NCBI GenBank assembly: GCA_964650485.1
Contig: CAZYTX010000015.1
Coordinates: 7,511 to 71,510, forward strand
Reading direction: 5' to 3'
DNA length: 64,000 nucleotides
DNA from: CAZYTX01 sp964650485
GTDB lineage: Bacteria > RBG-13-61-14 > DATKZS01
This document shows positions 24,589 to 32,107 of this stretch, piece by piece. The notes beneath the pieces were generated by a model. It had not been told where the DNA came from. It did no database searches and was given only the letters and a program-made list of their open reading frames with translations. Both the position numbers and the translations under genes were made by a program. Numbering within the stretch: position 1 is the first letter of the stretch; the number at the start of each line of letters is the position of its first letter.

Positions 24589-25584
24589 CTACTTCTCCAC
24601 TATGGTCTCTTCGATCTTGACCCCGAAGTGTCGGCCGGCCTGCTCCAGGTACGCCAGCACCCGGTCCCCCGGTTTCAGCTCGGTGATGGATGCGGGCTCG
24701 CCGCCCGGCCGGGTCAGCCTTATGGTCTCTGCGTTCTGCATGACCAGTGACAGGGGCTCTCCCTTGTAGGCCGCTTCCACCAGCATCATGGGCCTTTTCT
24801 CCACCTTGGCCCTGCCCACGAAGCCGACCTCGGTGTTTCCCTTGTGGTCAACTATCAAAACCGGGTCGCCTATGCTTATGTCCGCGAGGTAGGCTGTCTT
24901 TCCCTCGGGCGCCCGGGTGTATGCGTGCACCGCGCCGGCGTTCACGCGGAAGGGCCGGGTGGCGCAGTACGGGGTCTCCACGTTCTCGGCGTGCACCAGG
25001 AACATGCCCGAGCTTGCGTTGCCCACCAGGAGCCCCTGGCCGGGCGCCATGTTGGTGATGGTGTCAACGCACACCCTGTCCCCCATTCCCAGGGGCTTTA
25101 TTGACTTTATTGTGGCCTGGACGAGCTTTAGCTTCTCGCCCTTCTCCCGTATCACCGCCGCGGTCTTTTTAATCTCGGAGAGGTCGTCGCTGTCCAGGAC
25201 CACGCCTTCCACGCCCCTCTCCATTATCTTCAGGGCGATGCCGGCCTCCTCCGCGCTCCGCACCCATGCCAGCAGCCCCTTCCCCCGCTTTGCGATCAGG
25301 TTCTCCAGGGGAATGACCTTCCAGTCGCTGGTCTTTACGATCACCTTGTCCGCGCGCTCGCGCATGACCGCGGCCTCGTCCTTCTGGGATGATACCTTGC
25401 GCTCGACCACGTCCTGGCCGAGCTTTAAGTCCCCGTCCGGGGCCACTGTCTTCATCAGCCCGAGCGCATGCACCTTGTCGGTCTGGCCCTTTGGCACCAG
25501 CACCGCTTCGGCCCCGCTCTCCAGGGCGGCGGTCACCACGTTTTTCTTATACGGTCTGGCATTGACCCAGAAAGTCCTGGCCAT
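24589..25584 (-). CDS. 3-dehydroquinate synthase II (archaeal-type)
   Basis: This 331-residue protein matches the DHQ synthase II family, which oxidatively deaminates and cyclises ADTH to 3-dehydroquinate with NAD+, replacing AroB. Visible family signatures are WVNARPYKKNVVTAALESG at the start, GMGDRVCVDTITNMAPGQG, LVGNASSGMFLVHAEN and FRVNAGAVHAYTRAPEGKT. It lies 31 bases downstream of the ADTH synthase gene on the same strand, so the two consecutive steps of the alternative shikimate entry are encoded together. Confidence 0.93.
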   Translation of the reverse strand: MARTFWVNARPYKKNVVTAALESGAEAVLVPKGQTDKVHALGLMKTVAPDGDLKLGQDVVERKVSSQKDEAAVMRERADKVIVKTSDWKVIPLENLIAKRGKGLLAWVRSAEEAGIALKIMERGVEGVVLDSDDLSEIKKTAAVIREKGEKLKLVQATIKSIKPLGMGDRVCVDTITNMAPGQGLLVGNASSGMFLVHAENVETPYCATRPFRVNAGAVHAYTRAPEGKTAYLADISIGDPVLIVDHKGNTEVGFVGRAKVEKRPMMLVEAAYKGEPLSLVMQNAETIRLTRPGGEPASITELKPGDRVLAYLEQAGRHFGVKIEETIVEK

Positions 25585-25615
25585 TACATGCTCCTTTTCT
25601 GCATGCGCTGTCTGT

Positions 25616-26410
25616 TCAACCCTTGAGGACCTTCATGGCCTGGTCCGCGCTCTTGCCCTGGTGCACGATGGCGCATGCGGCCGCGACCAGCTTCGCCGGG
25701 GTCTCGTGCTGGAAGGCGTTTCTCCCCATGGATAGCCCCGCGGCCCCGGCCTTGATGGCGCCCTCGACCATCTTGAGGGTGTCCTCGTCCGACAGCTTGG
25801 ACCCGCCTGCTATGACCACCGGCACCGGGCACCCCTCGACCACCGTCTTAAAGGACTCGGCAGAGCCGGTGTAAGGCACCTTGACCAGGTCCGCGCCCAG
25901 CTCCGCGCCCAGCCGCGCGGCTATCTTCACGTGCTCCACGTCTTTTTCGTCCTCGACCTTGGGACCGCGCGGGTACACCATGGAGAGGAGGGGCATACCC
26001 CAGAAGAGCGCGTCCTCGGCCACCCTGCCGAATGCCTCCAGCATCTCGCCCTCGTTCTCCGCGCCTATGTTCACGTGTATGGACACCGCGTCCGCGCCCA
26101 GTTGTATGGCCCTCTCCACCGAGCACACCAGCACCTTGCGGTTGGGGTCCGGGGAGAGGCTGGTGCTCCCGGACAGGTGCACGATGAGCCCTATGTCGCG
26201 GCCGTACTTCCTGTGGCCGGCGCCCACCATGCCCCCGTGCTCGACCACGGCGTTGGCGCCCCCCTCGGCCACCTTTTCCACCGCCTCGGGAAGGTCTGTT
26301 AGACCCTTGATCGGCCCCACCGTGACCCCGTGGTCCATGGGCACGATCACGGTCTTGCCGGTCTCGCGGTTCATGATCCGCTCTTTGCGGATCTCCTTGC
26401 CTATACCCAT
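25616..26410 (-). CDS. 2-amino-3,7-dideoxy-D-threo-hept-6-ulosonate (ADTH) synthase
   Basis: This 264-residue class I aldolase-like TIM barrel condenses 6-deoxy-5-ketofructose-1-phosphate with aspartate semialdehyde, the first step of the archaeal-type aromatic pathway. It has VPMDHGVTVGPIKGL, ADAVSIHVNIGAENE, the Schiff-base Lys region ADLVKVPYTGSAESF and the phosphate loop VIAGGSK, as in the MJ0400 family. A general archaeal-type class I FBP aldolase is the main alternative, but linkage to DHQ synthase II settles the call. It is the first gene of this two-gene unit. Confidence 0.92.
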   Translation of the reverse strand: MGIGKEIRKERIMNRETGKTVIVPMDHGVTVGPIKGLTDLPEAVEKVAEGGANAVVEHGGMVGAGHRKYGRDIGLIVHLSGSTSLSPDPNRKVLVCSVERAIQLGADAVSIHVNIGAENEGEMLEAFGRVAEDALFWGMPLLSMVYPRGPKVEDEKDVEHVKIAARLGAELGADLVKVPYTGSAESFKTVVEGCPVPVVIAGGSKLSDEDTLKMVEGAIKAGAAGLSMGRNAFQHETPAKLVAAACAIVHQGKSADQAMKVLKG

Positions 26411-26447
26411 TTGCTTATACCCCCTTCGGACGGAATATTATATCATA

Positions 26448-27182
26448 TTATTTAGCCAGCAGCGAGGCTGACTCGTGGTCCAGGTAAACGAAGGCCCGGG
26501 GGTGCTTCTGCAGGATGGACGCGGGAACCTCGGGCGTGACCGGGCCCTCGATGAACGCCTTTGCAGCCTCGGCCTTCCTCTCCTCCGGGCACGAGCAAAC
26601 AATGGAGTGCGACTTCATGATCTGACTTATTGACATGGACACCGCCTTTTCCGGGACCTGGTCAACGCTCTCGAACCAGCCTTCCTTGACCTGCTGCGAG
26701 CGGCTGTTCTCGTCCAGGCGGACGATAATGTATGGGTCCTCGGTCTCGAAGTCCGCGGGCGGGTCGTTGAAGGCCAGGTGCCCGTTCTCGCCCACGCCCA
26801 CGAAAGCCACGTGCACCTCGGTCTTGCGCATGACATGGTTCAGCCGGCGGCACTCGGCTGCAGGGTCGTCATCAGCGTTAATGTAGTCGAACTCGGCCAC
26901 CGGCACCTGGTATACGAACTTCTCCTTCATGTACTTCCTGAAAGAAGCGGGGTGGTCCGCGGGTATTCCCGCGTACTCGTCCAGGTGGAAGCCCTTTACC
27001 AGGGACCACTCGATGCTGGGCAGACTGACAAGGGTCTCCAGCATCTTTAGCTGCGAGGTCCCGGAGGCCAGCACCACGTTGGCCCAGCCGTTGTCGGATA
27101 AGGCCTTTCTTATGAGGTCCGCCCCGTGCTCCGCGGCCTGTCTTCCGAGCTCGTCACCGTCTTTGCATATGGTTACTTTCAT
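26448..27182 (-). CDS. nagB: Glucosamine-6-phosphate deaminase-like protein
   Basis: This 244-residue protein of the NagB/6-phosphogluconolactonase fold has VVLASGTSQLKMLETL, the lid and active-site motif FHLDEYAGIPADHPASF, and GVGENGHLAFNDPPADF with the catalytic His and Asp region of NagB. NagB deaminates and isomerises glucosamine-6-phosphate to fructose-6-phosphate. The first loop reads ASGTS instead of the common TGSTP, so another amino-sugar phosphate is possible. No nagA or transport gene is adjacent. It stands between the aromatic pair and the M20 peptidase with short gaps. Confidence 0.85.
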   Translation of the reverse strand: MKVTICKDGDELGRQAAEHGADLIRKALSDNGWANVVLASGTSQLKMLETLVSLPSIEWSLVKGFHLDEYAGIPADHPASFRKYMKEKFVYQVPVAEFDYINADDDPAAECRRLNHVMRKTEVHVAFVGVGENGHLAFNDPPADFETEDPYIIVRLDENSRSQQVKEGWFESVDQVPEKAVSMSISQIMKSHSIVCSCPEERKAEAAKAFIEGPVTPEVPASILQKHPRAFVYLDHESASLLAK

Positions 27183-27214
27183 CTCGGCCCGCTTTATATA
27201 ATATAGCGCATGGG

Positions 27215-28561
27215 TCAGGTCACAGCCCTTGCCACCGCCTCGAAAAGCACCTCCAGCCCGAACCTGAAGCCGTCCACCGGTATGCGCTCGTCGTGTCCGT
27301 GCGCCAGGGCCGTGAGTGCCAGGTCAGGCGGCAGCTTTACAGGCGAGAAACCGTAGCACTTGATCCCGAGCTTCTTGTAGTGGGTGGCGTCTGTAAATGC
27401 GGTGACAAGGTTCGGCAGGACCACGGCCTCGGGGTCGTGTCTTTTTATGCACTGCTCCATCAATCCCAAAACGGGGTCGTCCGCGGGTGCGTGAGTGGGG
27501 GTGAGCTGGTGCATGACCTCGATCTCAACCTCTTCTTTTATATGATCTCTCACCTCTGCCAGGTACTCCTCAATGGAGAAGCCCGGAAGTATCCTGCCGT
27601 CAACCTCGACCTCGGCAGTGCTCGGCACCACGTTGGTCTTCTCGCCCGCACGCAGCACCGTGGGGTTCGCGGTGTTGTGGAGCAGGGCCGAGAATGCCCG
27701 GGCCACCCCTTTGTCCGGGAATACCTTGTCCAGGATCAGGCCCGAGAGCGAAGGGTTCAAGAGCAGCTTGAACACCACGCCCTTGGGGAAGCCGAGGTTG
27801 GGGGCCAGCTTGTGAACGAACCGCTCCACCGCCTCCACGTTGTGCTGGGGCAGCCTTTTCGCGCCCAGCATGGCGGCGATGCGGGCGGCCTTTACGGGGG
27901 CGCTTTCCGGGTCGGGCATGGAGCCGTGTCCCGGCTCTCCCTTTGTTTTTATCTTGAACCAGCACACCCCCTTTTCCGCGGCCTGCACAAGGTAAAAGCG
28001 CATCCCCTCCATCTCCATGGAGAAGCCGCCTATCTCTCCGAAGGCGTACTCCGCTTTCACCTTGTCCGGGTGGTTGTCAACCATGAACTGCGAGCCGTGC
28101 TTTCCGCCGGCCTCCTCGTCCGACACCGCGCAGAAGATCAGGTCCCGCTTGAGTGGCGTCCCCGCCATTTTCATGAGCAGCATGCACATGAGGCTCATGG
28201 TCACCATATTCTTCATGTCCACCGCGCCCCTGCCCCAGATGAAGCCGTCCTTCTCCACCGCATCGAAAGCCGGCACGCTCCACTTGTCCTGCTCCACCCC
28301 CACCACGTCAAGGTGGCCGTGCAAAAGAAGCGGCGGCTTCTCTCCGGTCCCCTTGATGCGGCAGACCATGTTGGCCCGGTCAGGCGCGCTGTCGAAAACT
28401 CCTGGCTCGATCCCGTCCTTTGAAAGCACGTCCGCCAGGTACTCCGCGGCCGGCTTCTCGTTTCCGGGCGGGTTCACGGTGTTGAACCTCAGCAGGGTCT
28501 TGAAATGCTCCAGGGCTTCCTTGTGGGCCTCTTCCCAGTTAACCTCGTCCCAAACAGGCAT
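27215..28561 (-). CDS. M20 family metallopeptidase (ArgE/DapE-like)
   Basis: This 448-residue enzyme has the M20 metal motifs LLLHGHLDVVGVEQ, GRGAVDMKNMV and the catalytic Glu pair in VSDEEAGGKHG, with a final metal His in the GHDERIPVDGF stretch. The family removes acyl or amino-acid groups from small substrates such as N-acetylornithine, succinyl-DAP and dipeptides; the length and motifs fit the general carboxypeptidase/ArgE group. The ATG at 28561 is preferred since GGAGGGG lies just upstream; an in-frame ATG 33 codons earlier would add a non-conserved tail. Confidence 0.9.
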   Translation of the reverse strand: MPVWDEVNWEEAHKEALEHFKTLLRFNTVNPPGNEKPAAEYLADVLSKDGIEPGVFDSAPDRANMVCRIKGTGEKPPLLLHGHLDVVGVEQDKWSVPAFDAVEKDGFIWGRGAVDMKNMVTMSLMCMLLMKMAGTPLKRDLIFCAVSDEEAGGKHGSQFMVDNHPDKVKAEYAFGEIGGFSMEMEGMRFYLVQAAEKGVCWFKIKTKGEPGHGSMPDPESAPVKAARIAAMLGAKRLPQHNVEAVERFVHKLAPNLGFPKGVVFKLLLNPSLSGLILDKVFPDKGVARAFSALLHNTANPTVLRAGEKTNVVPSTAEVEVDGRILPGFSIEEYLAEVRDHIKEEVEIEVMHQLTPTHAPADDPVLGLMEQCIKRHDPEAVVLPNLVTAFTDATHYKKLGIKCYGFSPVKLPPDLALTALAHGHDERIPVDGFRFGLEVLFEAVARAVT

Positions 28562-28630
28562 GGTATCCCCTCCGGCAGTAAAGGCTACATAAGATATATA
28601 CCAGAATTCCGGCAAAGCCTCAAAAAGCTT

Positions 28631-28660
28631 TTGACTGGGGGCATGCAAAGAGGATAACAT
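28631..28660 (+). promoter_or_regulatory. Predicted sigma70 promoter of the HlyD/ABC exporter operon
   Basis: TTGACT and TAACAT are separated by 18 bases, about 55 bases before the proposed GTG start at 28715. Confidence 0.4.
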
Positions 28661-28714
28661 TAAAGAGAGTCTTAAATTTTTTTTCCGGGTGATTTCATCA
28701 AAAAGAAAAGAGCA

Positions 28715-29695
28715 GTGATTATAGCGGCCGTTGTTGTGGTGGTTGTCTTATCCCTTATTGCCTATTACCTCGTTATCGGGGATGGCGGTGGAGAGCAGGA
28801 GCTCTACAACGGTGTCTTAGAGGCCGCGGAGGTTGACCTCAAAGCCGAGGTCACGGGCAGGGTGTTGTCCATGCCTGTGAAAGAGGGCCAAAGGGTGGAG
28901 CAGGGCCAGGTGGTGTGCGAGCTTGACCGGGAAAAGCTGGACCTCCAGCTCCGGGCCGCCCGTGCCGAGCTCCGGGCCCAGCAAGCGGTGCTGGCGGCCA
29001 TGGAGGAGGGGGCCCGCTCTCAGGAGGTGGAGCAGGTGAGGCTTCTCCTGGAGCAGGCCCGCACCCAGCTTTCAGAGGCGGAGAAGAACTACGGGAGGAT
29101 GGCCAGACTCCGGGCCGACAATGTCGTCTCCGAGGCTGAGCTGGACAGGGCCAGGACCGCGCGTGACCTTGCCCGTGACCAGGTGGGGCGGGCCGGGCAG
29201 CAATACGACCTCGTATTGAAGGGCGTGCGTGACGAGGAGTTGAAAGCGCAGCTCGCAAAGGTTGACGCCGTAGGCGCCAAGGTGGACCTCTACGAGATAC
29301 AGGTGAAGGACGCGCTCATGGAGAGCCCCCTCTCCGGCAGGGTGGTGGAGCTCTTTGTTGAGCCTGGCGAGCTGGTGATGACCGGCGGACTGGTGATGAC
29401 CCTTGCCGACTATCGCGTGATGGAGGTCAAGGTCTACGTTCCCGAGGACCGGGTGGGCCGCGTCTCTCTTGACCAGGAGGCCGCGGTGATGGTGGACTCC
29501 TTTCCCGGCAAACAGCTTTCCGGCAGGGTGTCGCACAAGTCAAAAGAAGCGGAGTTCACCCCCAAGAGCGTGCAGACCAGGGAGGAGCGCACCACCCTGG
29601 TGTACGAGGTCACGGTCACGGTGGAAAACCCGGGGGAATGGGCTGTTGCCGGGCTTCCCGCGGACGTGAGGTTTATGCAAACAGGGGCCAAATAG
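28715..29695 (+). CDS. HlyD/YbhG-type membrane fusion protein
   Basis: This protein of about 326 residues has an N-terminal membrane anchor (IAAVVVVVVLSLIAYYLVI), a lipoyl half-motif (AEVTGRVLSMPVKEGQRVEQGQVV), a long alpha-helical hairpin with heptads, the second lipoyl half (ESPLSGRVVELFVEPGELV) and a beta-barrel domain. It should bridge the ABC exporter to an outer-membrane channel. The start is uncertain. GTG at 28715 is the only usual start codon after the in-frame stop at 28673, but IKKKRA lies directly upstream in frame and looks like a normal positively charged N-terminus. No outer-membrane TolC gene is nearby. Confidence 0.85.
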   Translation: MIIAAVVVVVVLSLIAYYLVIGDGGGEQELYNGVLEAAEVDLKAEVTGRVLSMPVKEGQRVEQGQVVCELDREKLDLQLRAARAELRAQQAVLAAMEEGARSQEVEQVRLLLEQARTQLSEAEKNYGRMARLRADNVVSEAELDRARTARDLARDQVGRAGQQYDLVLKGVRDEELKAQLAKVDAVGAKVDLYEIQVKDALMESPLSGRVVELFVEPGELVMTGGLVMTLADYRVMEVKVYVPEDRVGRVSLDQEAAVMVDSFPGKQLSGRVSHKSKEAEFTPKSVQTREERTTLVYEVTVTVENPGEWAVAGLPADVRFMQTGAK

Positions 29696-29726
29696 CATCT
29701 GCAATACTCCGCAATAAGATGTTTAT

Positions 29727-29831
29727 TTCGCACAGAGACACAGAGATGCAGAGATTCGGAATTTTTATTGCGAGAAAAAATCTCTGAGATTTATTTCTCT
29801 TCTTCTGTGTCCTCTGTGCCTCTGTGCGAGA
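29727..29831. repeat. CACAGAG palindromic repeat element, copy 1
   Basis: A left arm (TCGCACAGAGACACAGAG onward) and a right arm ending CTCTGTGCCTCTGTGCGA are inverted repeats of about 27 bases around an AT-rich centre, inserted between the HlyD and ABC genes. The same arms recur at 57048-57151, so this is a dispersed small palindromic element. It could fold into a long hairpin in the exporter mRNA. Confidence 0.75.
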
Positions 29832-29874
29832 CAATTTTTTATGCCACCTATTTCGGGAGCGCGCCGGAAGAATT

Positions 29875-30813
29875 ATGGAACTTGACGCGGACTCATACGC
29901 CATCCAGGTGAGCGGTCTCAGAAAGGAGTTCGGCCACCACGTGGCCGTGGCCGGGATAGACCTCGCCATCAACAGGGGAGAGATATTCGGGTTCCTGGGA
30001 CCCAACGGCGCCGGCAAGTCAACCACCATAAGGATGCTGTGCGGGCTTTTGCAGCCCACTTCCGGCCGGGGACACGTGGCAGGGTTCGACATCCTTGACC
30101 AGGCCGAGAGCATCAAGAAGGTGATCGGCTACATGAGCCAGCACTTCGGTCTCTACCAGGACCTCACAGTGGAGGAGAACATCGAGTTCTACTCGGGCAT
30201 CTACCTGGGCCGCGGGTCGAAGCAGGTGCGCGAGCGGCTGATCGAGGAGCTGGGCCTGACCCGGTACAGGAAGTTCCTTGCCGGGCAGCTCTCGGGCGGG
30301 TGGAAGCAGCGGCTGGCCCTTGCCTGCGCCATATCCCACGACCCCAGGGTGCTCTTCCTTGACGAGCCCACCGCGGGCATAGACCCCATGAGCAGGAGGA
30401 CATTGTGGGACTTCCTCTACGAGAAGTCGAGCCAGGGCGTGACCCTGTTCGTGACCACCCACTACATGGACGAGGCCGAGCACTGCCACCGGCTGGGCTT
30501 TATCATGGAGGGCGAGCTCACCGCCTGCGCTTCCCCCTCGGAGATAAAGTCCAGGAAGATGAGCGGCGAGGTCATGACCTTGCGCACTGACATGAACAAC
30601 GTAGCCTATACCCGCTTGCGAGAGCTCGCAGAGCTTGTGGACGTGAACATCTACGGGGACACCATCCACATAGTGACCACGTCCGATGAGCAGGCCATGC
30701 CCCGGGTCGAGCGGGCGCTTTCAGACGCCGGGCTCCAGGTCCACGAGCTCAGGCGGATCGAGCCCACCATCGAGGACGTGTTCGTTTCCCTTTCCAAGGA
30801 GCGCTCGCTTTGA
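29875..30813 (+). CDS. ABC transporter ATP-binding protein (drug/lipid exporter type)
   Basis: This 312-residue ATPase has Walker A (GPNGAGKSTT), a Q-loop (YMSQHFGLYQDLTVEEN), a signature motif LSGGWKQR, Walker B (VLFLDEPTAGIDP) and the H-loop in VTTHYMDEAEHC. The C-terminal extension (VERALSDAGLQVHELRRIEPTIEDVFVSL) is typical of CcmA/YbhF-type exporters. The ATG at 29875 is preferred, with GGAAG 4 bases upstream. Its stop overlaps the TTG start of the permease gene. Confidence 0.93.
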   Translation: MELDADSYAIQVSGLRKEFGHHVAVAGIDLAINRGEIFGFLGPNGAGKSTTIRMLCGLLQPTSGRGHVAGFDILDQAESIKKVIGYMSQHFGLYQDLTVEENIEFYSGIYLGRGSKQVRERLIEELGLTRYRKFLAGQLSGGWKQRLALACAISHDPRVLFLDEPTAGIDPMSRRTLWDFLYEKSSQGVTLFVTTHYMDEAEHCHRLGFIMEGELTACASPSEIKSRKMSGEVMTLRTDMNNVAYTRLRELAELVDVNIYGDTIHIVTTSDEQAMPRVERALSDAGLQVHELRRIEPTIEDVFVSLSKERSL

Positions 30814-31937
30814 GGCGCATGCTTTTCCTGGTGCGCAAGGAGTTCATCCAGATTAGGCGGGACTGGCGCGCCCTGAGCCTCACCCTGGTGCTGCCGGTGG
30901 CCGTGCTCCTGCTTTTCGGGTACGCCATCACCCTTGACATAAAAGACATACCCATGGCCGTGGTTGACCGCTCGAACACGAAAGAGTCCCGGGAGCTGGC
31001 GCGAAGGTTCTCGGGCTCTGGCTACTTCGTGGTGAGCTACCGCGGCATGGAGGATGCGGCCAGGATGATGGAGGAGCGCGAGGTGTGGATGATCATGGTC
31101 ATACCTCCCGGCTTCAGCCGGGACCTGGGCTCCGCGCATGCTTCCAAGGTGCAGCTCCTGGTTGACGGGTCCAACTCGAACTCCTCCACCATAGCGCTCG
31201 GCCACGCCCAGGGCGTGCTCCAGGAGTATGCCATGGACAAGACCCTGGGACCGGTGTTCAAGGCCGGCCTCCTGGATAAGTCGCAGTTCCCGCCCGTGCA
31301 GCTCCAGCCCAGGGTGCGCTTCAACCCCGAACTCGAAAGCACCACATTCATCGTGCCCGGGCTGGTGGCCATCATCATGATGATCACGGTGGTGGTGCTC
31401 TCAGCCATGTCCGTGGTGAGGGAGCGCGAGCTTGGGACTCTCGAGACTATCATGGTCTCGCCTTTGCACGGCAACCAGTTCATACTGGGCAAGCTGATCC
31501 CCTACTTCTCCCTGGGCTTCGCCGACCTGTTTATAATACTGGGCGCGGGCGTACTCTTCTTCGGCGTGCCCTTCCGGGGCAGCGTATCTTTGTTGGTCGT
31601 CCTCTCGGGTCTGTTCATCGTGGGCGGCCTGGGCATGGGCCTTCTCATATCCACCCTGGCCGAGACCCAGCGCACCGCGTGGATGGCATCGCTCATAGCC
31701 ACCCTGCTGCCCTCCATAATCCTTTCCGGGTTCATCTTCCCCATACGCTCGATGCCGGGTTGGCTGCAGGTGGTGACCTACGCCGTGCCGGTGAGGTACT
31801 ACCTGGTGATAGTGAGGGGCATAGTGCTAAAAGGCGCAGGAGTAGTGGACCTGTGGCCCCAGGTCGCGGCCCTGGTCATATTCGCCAGCATAATGATAGC
31901 GCTGTCGGTGAACAGGTTCGCCAAAAGGCTTTCCTGA
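30810..31937 (+). CDS. ABC-2 type permease (YbhR/YhhJ-like)
   Basis: This 375-residue permease has an N-terminal membrane helix (LSLTLVLPVAVLLLFGYAITL), a large extracytoplasmic domain (AVVDRSNTKESRELARRF to about residue 170), then five helices including FIVPGLVAIIMMITVVVLSA and the conserved RERELGTLETIMVSPL. The TTG at 30810 is chosen because AAGGAG lies 8 bases upstream and the start overlaps the ATPase stop; an ATG three codons later is possible. YbhFSR-like systems normally have two permeases, and only one is present, so it may form a homodimer. Confidence 0.9.
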   Translation: MRRMLFLVRKEFIQIRRDWRALSLTLVLPVAVLLLFGYAITLDIKDIPMAVVDRSNTKESRELARRFSGSGYFVVSYRGMEDAARMMEEREVWMIMVIPPGFSRDLGSAHASKVQLLVDGSNSNSSTIALGHAQGVLQEYAMDKTLGPVFKAGLLDKSQFPPVQLQPRVRFNPELESTTFIVPGLVAIIMMITVVVLSAMSVVRERELGTLETIMVSPLHGNQFILGKLIPYFSLGFADLFIILGAGVLFFGVPFRGSVSLLVVLSGLFIVGGLGMGLLISTLAETQRTAWMASLIATLLPSIILSGFIFPIRSMPGWLQVVTYAVPVRYYLVIVRGIVLKGAGVVDLWPQVAALVIFASIMIALSVNRFAKRLS

Positions 31938-32071
31938 AACGCAGGCGCATGCAAAAATAACCGGGCGGGCTATTCTCGGATGTCCCTCTCGGGACAATGA
32001 TTGATTCATCATATTATTTTGTGACCTGCGAATAACTGTTAACTGATCAATGACCAGACATACCTGTCAAC

Positions 32072-32100
32072 TTGACCGCTCCCAGGCCATCCGATAAAAC
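32072..32100 (+). promoter_or_regulatory. Predicted sigma70 promoter of the OPT transporter gene
   Basis: TTGACC and TAAAAC are separated by 17 bases. The -10 box ends only 7 bases before the ATG at 32108, so transcription from it would give an almost leaderless mRNA, unless translation starts elsewhere. Confidence 0.35.
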
Positions 32101-32107
32101 ATGTAGC

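Noticed and set aside
24547..24750. Plus-strand gene starting at 24547 after a strong ribosome-site-like sequence
   Set aside because: The frame runs mostly opposite the DHQ synthase gene and has no motif after the first dozen codons; kept only as an observation.
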